Shown: one piece after another, positions 50,869 through 58,546 of the stretch
How the letters are laid out: each line of letters opens with the position of its first letter
How positions within the stretch are numbered: the first letter of the stretch is position 1
Source of the DNA: Chryseobacterium aurantiacum
Lineage (GTDB): Bacteria > Bacteroidota > Bacteroidia > Flavobacteriales > Weeksellaceae
DNA length: 64,000 bases
NCBI RefSeq assembly: GCF_003020585.1
Contig: NZ_PXUE01000002.1
Span: 248,001 to 312,000 of the forward strand
Reading direction: 5' to 3'
The notes under the pieces: model-generated
What the model was told of the DNA's origin: nothing
Databases searched by the model: none
Seen by the model: only the letters and a program-made list of their open reading frames with translations
Translations under genes and position numbers: made by a program

Positions 50869-51222
50869 ATGCATAATTTCAGAGATTTAGAAGTTTGGAT
50901 AAAATCCATGAAGCTTTGTAAAATATTTTATCTGGCTTCAAATAATTTTCCAAAAGATGAAATTTTCGGACTGACATCACAATCAAGAAGAAGTTTATAT
51001 TCTATTCCATCTAATATCGCTGAGGGGGCAGGTAGAGATACTAACGCTCAATTTTCACATTTCTTAAATATAGCTCTAGGCTCTTCATTTGAATTTGAAA
51101 CCCAGATATTAATTGCAAATGATTTAGGTTTCTTTAAAGGTGATGATTTTAATATTATTTATTCAGAAATTAAACATATACAAAATATGTTGGCAAAGTT
51201 GAAGCAGAAATTTAATACTTAA
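50869..51222 (+). CDS. Four-helix-bundle (23S rRNA IVP/S23-like) protein
   Basis: The 117-residue protein matches the four-helix-bundle S23 family: FRDLEVWIKSMKLCKIFYLA, FPKDEIFGLTSQSRRSLYSI, PSNIAEGAGRDTNAQFSHFL and ALGSSFEFETQILIANDLGF. These are family landmarks (L-x-V-W..., Y-x-L-x-x-Q-x-R-R-x-x-x-S-I-x-x-N-I-A-E-G, S-L-x-E-x-x-x-x). Genes of this kind occur inside 23S rRNA intervening sequences and also as stand-alone passengers. The role is unknown. It sits 39 bases after fadN and 50 before fadA on the same strand, so it rides on the fad transcript. Confidence 0.9.
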   Translation: MHNFRDLEVWIKSMKLCKIFYLASNNFPKDEIFGLTSQSRRSLYSIPSNIAEGAGRDTNAQFSHFLNIALGSSFEFETQILIANDLGFFKGDDFNIIYSEIKHIQNMLAKLKQKFNT

Positions 51223-51272
51223 ACATTTTAATCATAAATACATTTTACATAAATACTTTAATACAAAAAAAA

Positions 51273-52451
51273 ATGAAAACAGCATATATAGTAAAGGGTT
51301 TCAGAACTGCCGTTGGAAAAGCACCAAAAGGAAGTCTAAGATTTACAAGACCCGATGTAATGGCCGCTACAGTTATTGAAAAATTAATGGCTGAACTTCC
51401 ACAATTAGATAAAAACAGAATAGATGACCTTATCGTAGGAAATGCAATGCCAGAGGCTGAGCAAGGATTAAACGTAGCTCGTCTGATCTCTCTAATGGGG
51501 TTAAATACAGATAAAGTTCCGGGGGTAACCGTAAACAGATACTGTGCTTCTGGAAGTGAGGCGATTGCTATTGCTTCTGCAAAAATCCAGGCGGGTATGG
51601 CAGATTGTATCATCGCTGGTGGTACAGAATCGATGTCTTACATTCCTATGGGAGGTTACAAACCGGTTCCTGAAACGGATATTGCAAAAACAAACCCTGA
51701 TTACTATTGGGGAATGGGCTACACTGCAGAAGAGGTAGCAAAACAATATAACATTACAAGAGAAGAACAGGATCAGTTTGCTTTTGAATCTCATATGAAA
51801 GCTTTAAAAGCAAATCAGGAGGGAAAATTTACAAACCAAATTGTTCCAATCCCTGTAGAATATAACTTTCTGGATGAAAACCAGAAAATGCAGACTAAAA
51901 AATTTGATTTCTCTATAGATGAGGGCCCTAGAAAAGATACTTCTTTTGAGGGGTTATCAAAACTAAGACCTGTATTTGCCAACGGAGGAAGCGTAACTGC
52001 CGGAAACTCTTCTCAAATGAGTGACGGAGCTGCTTTCGTGATGGTAATGAGTGAGGAAATGGTAAAAGAATTAGGCCTTGAGCCAGAAGCTAGATTAGTA
52101 GCTTATGCAGCAGCCGGACTTGAACCAAGAATCATGGGAATGGGACCAATCTATGCTATTCCAAAGGCTTTAAAACAAGCTGGTCTTGAATTAAAAGACA
52201 TCGATTTGATCGAGCTTAATGAAGCTTTCGCGTCTCAGTCGGTTGCCATTAAGAAAGAACTAGGTTTAAACCCTGATATCTTAAACGTAAACGGAGGAGC
52301 CATCGCTCTTGGACACCCACTGGGATGTACAGGAACGAAGTTAACTGTTCAACTTTTAGACGAGATGAGAAGACGTGGAAACAAATACGGAATGGTTTCC
52401 ATGTGTGTAGGAACAGGGCAAGGAGCAGCAAGTATTTTTGAACTTCTATAA
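51273..52451 (+). CDS. fadA: Acetyl-CoA C-acyltransferase (FadA-like thiolase)
   Basis: The 392-residue thiolase has the nucleophile Cys91 in VTVNRYCASGSEA, the N-terminal IVKGFRTAVGKAPKGSLRFT, the NEAFASQSVA block, GGAIALGHPLGCTGTKL with the catalytic histidine, and the second cysteine in GMVSMCVGTGQGAASIFELL. Length and order are normal for degradative 3-ketoacyl-CoA thiolase. It cleaves the last beta-oxidation intermediate to acetyl-CoA, using the product of the FadN-like protein. A terminator-like hairpin follows its stop. Confidence 0.95.
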   Translation: MKTAYIVKGFRTAVGKAPKGSLRFTRPDVMAATVIEKLMAELPQLDKNRIDDLIVGNAMPEAEQGLNVARLISLMGLNTDKVPGVTVNRYCASGSEAIAIASAKIQAGMADCIIAGGTESMSYIPMGGYKPVPETDIAKTNPDYYWGMGYTAEEVAKQYNITREEQDQFAFESHMKALKANQEGKFTNQIVPIPVEYNFLDENQKMQTKKFDFSIDEGPRKDTSFEGLSKLRPVFANGGSVTAGNSSQMSDGAAFVMVMSEEMVKELGLEPEARLVAYAAAGLEPRIMGMGPIYAIPKALKQAGLELKDIDLIELNEAFASQSVAIKKELGLNPDILNVNGGAIALGHPLGCTGTKLTVQLLDEMRRRGNKYGMVSMCVGTGQGAASIFELL

Positions 52452-52457
52452 AATAAA

Positions 52458-52497
52458 TTGGGAAGACTGGGTTTTCTTTCTTCCCAAATTTTAATTT
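52458..52497 (+). terminator. Terminator-like hairpin after fadA
   Basis: TTGGGAAG and CTTCCCAA form an 8-bp stem with a 14-base loop, followed by a T-rich run ending three bases before the next ATG. It probably limits read-through into the 758-aa gene and the acyl-CoA dehydrogenase gene. Confidence 0.65.
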
Positions 52498-52500
52498 TTT

Positions 52501-54777
52501 ATGACAAACAAATTATCTTTTTTTCCTCTTTTTGTAGTCATTCTGGTGAATTCTCAGCAGAAAAAAATGACATATTTTGACAAAGAATGGAAAGAAACAA
52601 CAAAAGATAAAGCAGTTTTTTATAGACCCACTCCTGTTGTATTAAATGATTCAATAGAATTTACCCGGGATTACTTTATTAATGGAAAGCTCCAATATCA
52701 AGGATATTCTTTGAAGAAAAAAAATAATAATATTGGTTCAGAATATTGGTATGACGAAAATGGCCTTGACAAAAGTTCAAACTATTCTCAGAGCGATATC
52801 AAAGATTTAGAACTTAAATTCTACTACCCTAGCGGAAAACTCTGGAAAATTCAGAAACCGAATGGAAAAAAAGTACAGGAAGAAATTTATTTTGAAAATG
52901 GAAGCCTAAAAAGTATTGATTCTGTAGATTATAACTCAAATTCAAGAAATACAGGATTAAAAAAAATATATTGGAACAATAGTAACAACCTCGCTTATGA
53001 GGAATTTTACAATACTGGAAGTCAGTTAGTTAAAATTAAGAATTACAAGCAAGACGGAAGTTTGATCAGTGAAATAAATGCTGATCATATTATTGATGGA
53101 TACGTAATCAATCATGAATATTTTAGATATGACACCCTTAATAACTTTGCCATTGCTTCTGAAAAGCTTTCATTTAATGATAAAATTTCTATAAACCAGG
53201 TAATTGATTTTCCCGATGCTCATTTTATAGTGCATGGTAAATATTCAGATATTCTTCAAAAAAATGGAGATGACTATGTTTTTTATAACTATAAAAGCTG
53301 GATTTCTGATGATCACAGGAAAAATAGGGCGTATACAGAACTGGGAGATGATGATAGAATTTTTAAATTCAAAAATATACAGAGCTATCTGGGTGAACAA
53401 AACTTTCTTTTAGACGTTCATGAAATTAAAAACCAAACTATTGAGAATTTAAAAAATGAGATAACTAAGAAAGTCTTCACCTATTATGATAAGAAAGAAG
53501 AATTATTGTATAAATATTTCTTTCCTACACCTGAAGTAATCAGCAAACAAGTCTATAAGTTTGAAGATAACGAGGGCAATGGATTTGGATATCATGAGTC
53601 CAATAAGGATGATGGTGAAAAAAAATGGAGACTCTATTATTCTGAATCTTTCACAGCTTTCCTATTTAACCTTCAAGGCAATAGACCAATTATATCTTTT
53701 AAAGATTCGTCAGATAATTTCTTGATACCTCTTGAAGACGGATACTTATTGAATAATGTCAAGGTAAAAACAGAAGATAGATCGGACAGCAAGATTAATC
53801 ATAATCTCGATGTTCTGAAACATTATACAATTATAGAAGAAAATGGCAAAAAGAAATTGTATTCAATATTTGGAAATCAGGTGATTCCTGACAGTTATGA
53901 TGAAATTCTAATGAATGATTATTTTGTTGTCACTAAAAAGGGTTCTGATTATTCTATTTATGATCCATTTTTTAACAAGCTAAATATCAACAATATAAAA
54001 AGTGTTTATCTAAAAGGTGACTATGTCAATGTTTTATATGATGGAAAGGTAAGAAACCTCAATTCATTATTGGAAGAGACTTTGCCCAAGAAATACTTTT
54101 ATATGACATGCAGCCAGGATCCGAATACCTATTATAAGTTTTCACCGGCTTATGATAAGAATTCTAAACGAAATGTAATTGCAAGAATAAAAAACAGATG
54201 GAATTCTTCTGAAACAGAATCATATGCTCTAAAAGATATCCCTCAAAAAGCAAAACTAAATTATATCTATAATGATATAAAAGCTGGCAGAAAGGATATT
54301 CTAAAATATTTTAAATATGATGCTTATGATATTGAAGAATTTTTCATAACAGCAGAGTATCAGGGCAAAAAAGGACTTTTCTCTTTTGATAAGGAAAAAA
54401 GAAATTTTGTAAGTGATGCGAAAATAAAAATTAGAGATAAAGAATTTGAAAAACAATATTCTGAGATCACGCAAAAGGCCCAATTTAGAAGATTTAAGAA
54501 TGAGATGGAGGATGAAGATGATCATAAATTTAGGTTTTATGACTTCAATTATGAATTTGATGCCATTACCCTGCTACCCATGCAATATGATGACATTATT
54601 TTCAGAGATGAATTAATCATTTTTTACAAAGACAAAAAATACGGAGTTTATAAACTCAACAAAGAACCGAAATACAAAAAAACAGGAATCCGAAAAGATA
54701 ACTTTTTGGAAATAACAAACGAAAAAAATCAGCAAGGCTGGCTTGATCTTGCAACAAACACTGAATATTATAATTAA
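52501..54777 (+). CDS. Large protein with MORN/YwqK-like and WG-like repeats, unknown function
   Basis: The 758-residue protein has a short hydrophobic N-terminus (MTNKLSFFPLFVVILVNSQ) that could be a signal peptide. Residues 50-200 contain repeated strand pairs such as DYFINGKLQYQGYSLKKKNN, FYYPSGKLWKIQKPNGKKVQ and FENGSLKS, resembling YwqK/MORN-like repeats. The C-terminal 350 residues have WG-like repeats (IPDSYDEILMNDYFVVTKKG; YDDIIFRDELIIFYKDKKYG). It is visibly A+T-richer than the fad genes around it. It follows a terminator and precedes the acyl-CoA dehydrogenase by 16 bases. No enzymatic motif is seen. Confidence 0.75.
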   Translation: MTNKLSFFPLFVVILVNSQQKKMTYFDKEWKETTKDKAVFYRPTPVVLNDSIEFTRDYFINGKLQYQGYSLKKKNNNIGSEYWYDENGLDKSSNYSQSDIKDLELKFYYPSGKLWKIQKPNGKKVQEEIYFENGSLKSIDSVDYNSNSRNTGLKKIYWNNSNNLAYEEFYNTGSQLVKIKNYKQDGSLISEINADHIIDGYVINHEYFRYDTLNNFAIASEKLSFNDKISINQVIDFPDAHFIVHGKYSDILQKNGDDYVFYNYKSWISDDHRKNRAYTELGDDDRIFKFKNIQSYLGEQNFLLDVHEIKNQTIENLKNEITKKVFTYYDKKEELLYKYFFPTPEVISKQVYKFEDNEGNGFGYHESNKDDGEKKWRLYYSESFTAFLFNLQGNRPIISFKDSSDNFLIPLEDGYLLNNVKVKTEDRSDSKINHNLDVLKHYTIIEENGKKKLYSIFGNQVIPDSYDEILMNDYFVVTKKGSDYSIYDPFFNKLNINNIKSVYLKGDYVNVLYDGKVRNLNSLLEETLPKKYFYMTCSQDPNTYYKFSPAYDKNSKRNVIARIKNRWNSSETESYALKDIPQKAKLNYIYNDIKAGRKDILKYFKYDAYDIEEFFITAEYQGKKGLFSFDKEKRNFVSDAKIKIRDKEFEKQYSEITQKAQFRRFKNEMEDEDDHKFRFYDFNYEFDAITLLPMQYDDIIFRDELIIFYKDKKYGVYKLNKEPKYKKTGIRKDNFLEITNEKNQQGWLDLATNTEYYN

Positions 54778-54793
54778 AAATAAAAAGATAAAT

Positions 54794-56569
54794 ATGGCTA
54801 CACTAAAAGGAGGTGAATTCCTAATCAAACAAATTCCTGCAAACGAAATTTTCAGTATTGAAGAACTAAATGAAGAACAAAAAATGCTTCGTGATTCTGC
54901 AAAGGAATTTATAGACAGAGAGGTTGTTCCTCAAAGAGAGCGTTTCGAAAAGAAAGACTATGCCTTCACTGAAGAAACAATGCGTAAGCTTGGAGACATG
55001 GGAATGTTAGGAATTGCTGTACCAGAAGAGTACGGAGGCCTTGGGATGGGCTTTGTAACAACAATGCTTGCTTGTGACTATATTTCAGGAACTACAGGTT
55101 CATTGGCCACAGCTTATGGAGCACACACCGGAATCGGTACCCTACCTATCGTACTTTATGGAACTGAAGAACAAAAGAAAAAATATCTTCCGGACCTGGC
55201 AACAGGTACTAAATTCGGAGCTTATTGCTTAACTGAGCCTGATGCAGGTTCCGATGCAAACTCTGGAAAAACAAGAGCAAAACTTTCCGAAGACGGAAAG
55301 CACTATATCATCAATGGTCAGAAAATGTGGATCTCCAACGCTGGATTTGCAGATACATTCACTTTATTCGCTAAAATTGATGATGATAAAAACATCACAG
55401 GTTTCGTTATTAACCGTTCTGAACTTGAAAATCCTGAAAGCTTAACTTTCGGTGAGGAAGAGCACAAACTAGGAATCCGTGCATCCTCTACTCGTCAGGT
55501 TTTCTTCAATGATATGAAAGTTCCTGTAGAAAATCTTTTAGGAGAAAGAAACAATGGTTTCAAAATCGCTTTGAATGCATTGAACGTAGGTCGTATCAAG
55601 TTGGCAGCTGCTTGTTTGGACGCACAAAGAAGAATCCTAAATCACTCTATCCAGTACTCTAACGAGAGAAAGCAGTTTAATGTTTCTATCTCTACTTTCG
55701 GAGCAATCAGAAAGAAAATTGCTGAAATGGCTACCGGAGTTTTCGTAAGTGAGGCTGGTTCTTACAGAGCTGCCAAAGATGTTCAGGATAAAATTGATGA
55801 ATTGGTAGCAGGTGGAATGGATCACCAGGCTGCAGAGCTAAAAGGAGTTGAAGAATTTGCTGTAGAATGTTCAATCCTTAAAGTATTCGTTTCTGATCTT
55901 GCACAACACACTGCAGATGAAGGAATTCAGGTATACGGAGGTATGGGATTCTCTGAAGATACTCCAATGGAAGCTGCATGGAGAGATTCAAGAATTTCAA
56001 GAATCTACGAAGGAACAAACGAAATCAACAGATTATTAGCTGTAGGAATGCTTATTAAGAGAGCAATGAAAGGTGAATTAGATCTTTTATCTCCTGCAAT
56101 GGCTATCAGCAAAGAATTGATGGGTATCCCTTCATTTGAAGTTCCTGATTATTCAGAATTCATGAGTGAAGAAAAAGCAATTATCGCTAACCTTAAGAAA
56201 GTATTTCTAATGGTTTCTGGAGCTGCTCTTCAAAAATATATGATGGATATTGAAAAACAACAGCATTTATTATTGAATGCTTCTGAGATCCTAAACCAGA
56301 TCTATATGGCAGAATCTGCTGTACTAAGAGCTGAAAAACACTTCTCTCCTGATTCTGTAGAAGCAGCAATGGCTCAATTGAACCTTTACAAAGCGGTTGA
56401 GAAAATTACTGTAGCAGCTAAGGAAGGAATTATTTCTTTCGCTGAAGGAGATGAGCAGAGAATGATGCTTTCTGGGTTAAGAAGATTCACTAAATATACC
56501 AACAATCCAAATGTAGTGGCATTAACTGAAAAAGTAGCTGCTCATTATATTGAAAAAGGAAATTATTAG
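54794..56569 (+). CDS. Acyl-CoA dehydrogenase (FadE-like)
   Basis: From ATG 54794 (MATLKGGEFLIKQIPANEIF) the product is 591 residues; an earlier frame start at 54743 lies inside the previous gene. It has the acyl-CoA dehydrogenase core: LGIAVPEEYGGLGMGFVTTM, FGAYCLTEPDAGSDANSGKT, the FAD-binding QKMWISNAGFADTFTLFAKI, GIRASSTRQVFFNDMKVPVE, and the catalytic-base region GMGFSEDTPMEAAWRDSRIS with IYEGTNEINR. A C-terminal helical extension of about 170 residues follows, as in ACAD9/VLCAD-like and Bacillus FadE proteins. It starts beta-oxidation by making the 2,3-double bond. It completes the fadN-fadA-fadE set. Confidence 0.94.
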   Translation: MATLKGGEFLIKQIPANEIFSIEELNEEQKMLRDSAKEFIDREVVPQRERFEKKDYAFTEETMRKLGDMGMLGIAVPEEYGGLGMGFVTTMLACDYISGTTGSLATAYGAHTGIGTLPIVLYGTEEQKKKYLPDLATGTKFGAYCLTEPDAGSDANSGKTRAKLSEDGKHYIINGQKMWISNAGFADTFTLFAKIDDDKNITGFVINRSELENPESLTFGEEEHKLGIRASSTRQVFFNDMKVPVENLLGERNNGFKIALNALNVGRIKLAAACLDAQRRILNHSIQYSNERKQFNVSISTFGAIRKKIAEMATGVFVSEAGSYRAAKDVQDKIDELVAGGMDHQAAELKGVEEFAVECSILKVFVSDLAQHTADEGIQVYGGMGFSEDTPMEAAWRDSRISRIYEGTNEINRLLAVGMLIKRAMKGELDLLSPAMAISKELMGIPSFEVPDYSEFMSEEKAIIANLKKVFLMVSGAALQKYMMDIEKQQHLLLNASEILNQIYMAESAVLRAEKHFSPDSVEAAMAQLNLYKAVEKITVAAKEGIISFAEGDEQRMMLSGLRRFTKYTNNPNVVALTEKVAAHYIEKGNY

Positions 56570-56882
56570 TCTTTTATAACATAAATTTGATTCAAAGGCG
56601 TCCTATTTGGGGCGCTTTTTTTATGCCAATAACGGATTTACCCGAGAACATTCCCCTTTTTTAATTGTACGATTAAATACCTCTTTTTTATTGATTATTT
56701 TAAATTTGGGTATTACCTCTGATAAAGTTTTCATTATAGAAACAGGTACCCATGAATCATCTTCAATAAATCAATTGACCACTGAATAACAGCAGTTTCC
56801 AATATTTTTTTTATCTTTAATTGAAAAGAAATAGTATTACTATTTAAACAATAACCAAAAAACAATTCTAAAAACTATTACT
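56570..56882. other. Intergenic region with terminator and 17-bp palindrome
   Basis: The hairpin GCGTCC/GGGCGC at 56598-56615 with seven following T residues ends the fad operon. Farther on, a near-consensus -7 TATCTTTA at 56812-56819 and the inverted repeat AAATAGTA-T-TACTATTT at 56829-56845 precede the YegP gene. No ORF in the gap looks real. Confidence 0.55.
56598..56623 (+). terminator. Terminator of the fad operon
   Basis: GCGTCC and GGGCGC pair (one G-T) around a 6-base loop, followed by a run of T, 29 bases after the acyl-CoA dehydrogenase stop. Confidence 0.8.
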
Positions 56883-57218
56883 ATGGGAAAATTCATTGTT
56901 TCAAAAAGAACGAATGGAGAATTTCAGTTCAACCTTAAAGCCGGAAATGGTCAGGTCATTCTAACAAGTCAGGGATACAGCACAAAACCATCATGCGAAA
57001 ACGGCATCAGCTCTGTGAAAACCAATTCGCAGGAAGATTCCAAATTTGAAAGAAATACCGCTAAAGATGGCAGATGTTATTTTAATCTTAAAGCCGGAAA
57101 TGGGCAGATCATAGGAACGAGCCAGATGTATGAATCTGATAATGGCATGGAAAACGGAATAGAATCTGTAAAAAACAACGCTCCACATGCTTCTGTAGAG
57201 GATGAAACAAATTCGTAA
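56883..57218 (+). CDS. YegP-family protein with two DUF1508 repeats
   Basis: The 111-residue protein contains two copies of the YegP unit: GEFQFNLKAGNGQVILTSQG (residues 12-31) and CYFNLKAGNGQIIGTSQMYE (about 63-82), each followed by the N-G-I-x-S-V-K helix that ends the unit. Each forms one half of a tandem beta-beta-beta-alpha fold. The function of the family is unknown. It is a monocistronic gene with an upstream palindrome that may be regulatory. Confidence 0.92.
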   Translation: MGKFIVSKRTNGEFQFNLKAGNGQVILTSQGYSTKPSCENGISSVKTNSQEDSKFERNTAKDGRCYFNLKAGNGQIIGTSQMYESDNGMENGIESVKNNAPHASVEDETNS

Positions 57219-57297
57219 ATTCATCTAAAATAATCTTGATAAAAATGTCTTATTTTTTAAGGCATTTTTTATTTTTGTATTCTATTTTCATCGAAAA

Positions 57298-57744
57298 ATG
57301 ACAAAAGAAGAATTACTAAATAGAGCTATAAAAATTGCCGATAAGGCTCATAAAGGACAAACTGATAAATACCATGCCCCTTACATAGCACACGTAATGC
57401 GTGTAATGGAATATGGTAAAACAATGGATGAAAAAATTGTAGGGGTACTGCATGACGTTGTAGAAGACCATCCATTAGAGTTCAGCCTTGATTATCTAAG
57501 AACCGAAGGCTTTCCTGAATACATCATTTTTGCAGTAAGCTGCCTTACCAAGTTTGATCCGGAGGAAGATTATGATGAGTTTGTTAAAAGAACGGAGAGA
57601 TCCCCATTAGCAGTCGCTGTAAAGCTTAATGATCTTCGTGATAATATGGACCTTAGAAGAGTAAACCGTGAGCTTACTCCTAAGGACATTAAAAGGTTTA
57701 ATAAATATCTTAAAGCTTATCGTTATCTGATAGAAAAATATTAA
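57298..57744 (+). CDS. Small HD-domain hydrolase (RelA/SpoT-hydrolase/Mesh1-like)
   Basis: The 148-residue protein has the HD pattern of SpoT-type (p)ppGpp hydrolases: DKAHKGQTDKYHAPYIAHVM (His32), GVLHDVVEDHP (His52-Asp53 metal ligands, Glu56) and VAVKLNDLRDNMDLRRVN (second Asp). It lacks synthetase and TGS/ACT domains, like small alarmone hydrolases. It could hydrolyse (p)ppGpp or NADPH-like substrates; the RxKD-type hydrolase hallmark is altered here (GQTDKY for the usual GQxRxxG), so the substrate is uncertain. Its stop overlaps that of the convergent DUF2490 gene, with no terminator between. Confidence 0.8.
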   Translation: MTKEELLNRAIKIADKAHKGQTDKYHAPYIAHVMRVMEYGKTMDEKIVGVLHDVVEDHPLEFSLDYLRTEGFPEYIIFAVSCLTKFDPEEDYDEFVKRTERSPLAVAVKLNDLRDNMDLRRVNRELTPKDIKRFNKYLKAYRYLIEKY

Positions 57745-58457
57745 TCTGCACCAGGGAAATCATACGTTTTCACGTGATGATCTGTACCATCAATATTGAT
57801 GTTCAGGGCAAGATAAATAAAATGTAGGTTCTTGTTTCCTTTGGCTTCAAACTCTCGCTGCCATAAATAACCTGTCAAAATTCCAAAGTAATCATCGATC
57901 TGGTAGCCGAAACCGCCATAGACTCTGTTTCTGGCAAAAGTAGGCTTCATCGGGGTTACAAAGAAGATTTCATCGTAGGCATTGGCAAAGATGGTTCCTT
58001 TTTTAATGGTGGGAGCGTTAAGAGGAACACTGATGTTCAAGCGGTAACGGTAACGCATTCTCTGAGAAGTTTTATCTATCTGAGGCTCATAAAACCAGCT
58101 TTTTTCAGCACGAAAACGGTTTTCAAACTTCACAATACCTTTTTTGAAATCGATAACATCCTGAAGCCATACCCTAAACTCTTCTCTGCTTAGGCTATGC
58201 TCTTTATAGTTAACATATCTTCCCAATCCTATGAAGGGCTTATGGTTCTTCGTAAGATTATATCCCACCCCTCCTTTTATTTCATAATAGTCCGGGTAGG
58301 TGTAATCTTCATTGCCACGCAACTGTCCTTCAGCATAAAGGAAAAACTTTGGATGAAACTTGTAGGTTAAAGTCACTGCATTGAAGCTGGAAATATGTTC
58401 CTGTGCTTTGAAGAATGATAAACTAAGAAGTAAGCTTAAACCTAAAAAACGTTTCAT
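57741..58457 (-). CDS. DUF2490 outer-membrane-type protein
   Basis: From ATG 58457 (MKRFLGLSLLLSLSFFKA|QE) the product is 238 residues. It has a signal peptide and a beta-barrel-like series of strands: AVTLTYKFHPKFFLYAEGQL, YYEIKGGVGYNLTKNHKPFI, FRVWLQDVIDFKKGIVKFEN and RMRYRYRLNISVPL, ending LHFIYLALNINIDG, typical of DUF2490. The function is unknown. An in-frame ATG at 58511 lies upstream of the -7 box TACATTTG (58477-58470), so the inner start is preferred; transcription would begin about seven bases before it. Confidence 0.85.
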   Translation of the reverse strand: MKRFLGLSLLLSLSFFKAQEHISSFNAVTLTYKFHPKFFLYAEGQLRGNEDYTYPDYYEIKGGVGYNLTKNHKPFIGLGRYVNYKEHSLSREEFRVWLQDVIDFKKGIVKFENRFRAEKSWFYEPQIDKTSQRMRYRYRLNISVPLNAPTIKKGTIFANAYDEIFFVTPMKPTFARNRVYGGFGYQIDDYFGILTGYLWQREFEAKGNKNLHFIYLALNINIDGTDHHVKTYDFPGAD

Positions 58458-58469
58458 AAAAAATTTTTG

Positions 58470-58546
58470 CAAATGTAATTTTTTTAACAATTTGTTAATA
58501 TTAACTTTCATTAATATACAATTAACACCTACTTAATGTTAATTGT
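58470..58546 (-). promoter_or_regulatory. Promoter of DUF2490 gene with GTTAA half-site cluster
   Basis: The minus-strand -7 box TACATTTG is at 58477-58470. Upstream, five GTTAA/TTAAC half-sites lie at 58484, 58494, 58501, 58522 and 58538, forming TTAACAA-T-TTGTTAA (58484-58498), GTTAATATTAAC (58494-58505) and the inverted pair ACAATTAAC/GTTAATTGT (58518-58546). The last overlaps the stop codon of the TonB receptor gene. Confidence 0.5.

Noticed and set aside
56607-56789. 60-codon plus-strand frame after the fad terminator
   Set aside because: Starts with TTG inside the terminator hairpin, has no promoter, and shows no recognisable feature.
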